A stretch of 33,022 bases of DNA from Oscillibacter sp. (GTDB lineage: Bacteria; Bacillota; Clostridia; Oscillospirales; Oscillospiraceae), in assembly GCA_014799845.1 (NCBI GenBank), contig JAAVHF010000064.1:1-33022 (forward strand). Reading direction: 5' to 3'. Below, one piece after another: positions 32,517-33,022 of the stretch (position 1 is the stretch's first letter; every line of letters starts with the position of its first letter). The notes beneath the pieces were generated by a model, which did no database searches, was not told where the DNA came from, and saw only the letters and a list, made by a program, of their open reading frames with translations. The position numbers and the translations under genes are program-made.

Positions 32517-32626
32517 GTTGAAATCCCTTCAAATGGCTGGCTCGTTTGTGGTATCCCCATTGTACCACAGTCAGCGCCGTTTGTTACGACCTCACGCTGA
32601 ATTAAATGCAGAATTTTGTCGTTCAT
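32513..32626 (-). CDS. 37-residue ORF coupled to the recombinase start
   Basis: Minus-strand ATG at 32626 encodes MNDKILHLIQREVVTNGADC then GTMGIPQTSQPFEGIST, ending in a TGA that overlaps the recombinase ATG (ATGA). AGGTAGAG lies a few bases before its start. It is too short for the ORF track. The overlap suggests translational coupling, a leader-peptide-like control of the recombinase. Not recognised as a named family; coding status rests on the start signal and the stop/start overlap. Confidence 0.55.
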   Translation of the reverse strand: MNDKILHLIQREVVTNGADCGTMGIPQTSQPFEGIST

Positions 32627-32882
32627 GGTTTCTCTACCTGTTTCGCTGAAATGGACAAGCACCCTGTAAGCTGAACCTTACAGACGCGAGATGCAATCGA
32701 CGTGACGGAAATTTTTGCCGCCACGTCAGCGGCAACTTGGCGGTGACGTTGTCCAAAATCAGAAGTGCATTTGCATTTCTGATTTTCAAAGGCGCTGTTT
32801 GCGCCTTTGATTAAGTAGCATTATACAATTAAAGGATATCACCGCCTTTTCGACTATTTCATTCACCACAAACGAGCAAGCC
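32535..32882. repeat. 18-base inverted repeat flanking the recombinase leader
   Basis: GGCTGGCTCGTTTGTGGT at 32535-32552 and ACCACAAACGAGCAAGCC at 32865-32882 are inverted copies matching at 17 of 18 bases, about 350 bases apart. They bracket the small ORF and structured leader. They could be recombinase binding sites, element ends or traces of an inversion. Confidence 0.7.
32660..32825 (-). promoter_or_regulatory. Structured leader upstream of the recombinase genes
   Basis: Minus-strand TATAAT (32820-32825; no clear -35) is followed by a ~190-base leader with several hairpins before the small ORF. These are CAAAGGCGC/GCGCCTTTG (32787-32809), a near-perfect 32-base palindrome (32755-32786), alternative stems ACGTCA/TGACGT versus GACGTG/CACGTC (32699-32749), and CTGTAAG/CTTACAG (32664-32683). 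The competing stems suggest attenuation-type control, which is inference. Confidence 0.45.
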
Positions 32883-32895
32883 GTTATGTTGTATT

Positions 32896-33022
32896 AGGGA
32901 AGCTCTGAATAAATCCCCGCGCCCGTCTTGACGGAAAATTTTTCGTCCTGCTTCGTTAAAAAATCTTGAAATACATCCAGTATTCCCGCGATTTTTTGCC
33001 TCGCAGGGCGAAAAATTTTCTC
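32896..33022. mobile_element. Second palindromic element, cut by the window end
   Basis: After GGGAAGCTCTGAATAAATCC comes a long imperfect inverted repeat: GAAAATTTTTCGTCCTGC...AAAAAATC (32934-32963) against GATTTTTTGCC...CAGGGCGAAAAATTTTC (32991-33020), with AAAATTTTTCGTCCTG matching 15 of 16. No coding potential. In plan (short end sequence plus whole-unit hairpin) it resembles the element at 29.7 kb, and its other end lies outside the window. Confidence 0.6.

Overview
The window is GC-rich and its gene content points to a strictly fermentative gut Firmicute of the Oscillospiraceae type (Flavonifractor/Lawsonibacter-like). That placement is inferred from protein style, base composition and the repeat elements, not from a search. 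The left edge is the tail of an rRNA operon: the 23S 3' end, then a complete 5S with its terminator. After it come a damaged Nudix gene and a BceRS-like two-component pair without an adjacent transporter.

The centre, about 4.1-18.9 kb, is a beta-mannooligosaccharide utilization locus in two divergent transcription units with a LacI repressor between them. Leftward from 13.35 kb the order is sugar-binding lipoprotein, two ABC permeases, GH130_2 phosphorylase, AGE-type 2-epimerase, GH130_1 mannosylglucose phosphorylase, SASA-type acetylesterase and mannose-6-phosphate isomerase. Rightward from 14.78 kb are a CE2-like acetylesterase, a phosphohexomutase and a GH1 beta-glucosidase. The inferred route is: import acetylated (gluco)mannooligosaccharides, deacetylate them, release Man-1-P by phosphorolysis, epimerize mannobiose to Man-Glc, split that to Man-1-P and Glc, then convert Man-1-P to Man-6-P and Fru-6-P. 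No endomannanase, alpha-galactosidase or transporter ATPase is present, so a scavenging or cross-feeding role and a shared ATPase elsewhere are likely. A DUF624-like membrane protein and a small membrane-anchored protein, with their own promoter, follow the locus at 2.5-4.0 kb.

From 19.0 to 21.9 kb lies a threonine catabolic operon (tdh, a GNAT acetyltransferase, kbl) with a clear promoter. It is followed by a divergent Rrf2 regulator (IscR-like cysteine triad) and cysK, then a large secreted CAP-domain protein with SLH repeats. From 31.6 down to 26.3 kb is a leftward cassette of response regulator, kinase, ABC ATPase and FtsX-type permease. It is split between kinase and ATPase by a MITE-like palindromic element.

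The right end (31.7-33.0 kb) is decayed mobile DNA: an IS66 transposase remnant with an amber stop, an unrecognised fragment, the N-terminal stub of a large serine recombinase preceded by a tiny coupled ORF and a highly structured leader, an inverted repeat flanking that leader, and a second palindromic element running off the window. I found no CRISPR array, phage or defence system. The least explained parts are the structured recombinase leader with its inverted repeats and the family of palindromic elements.
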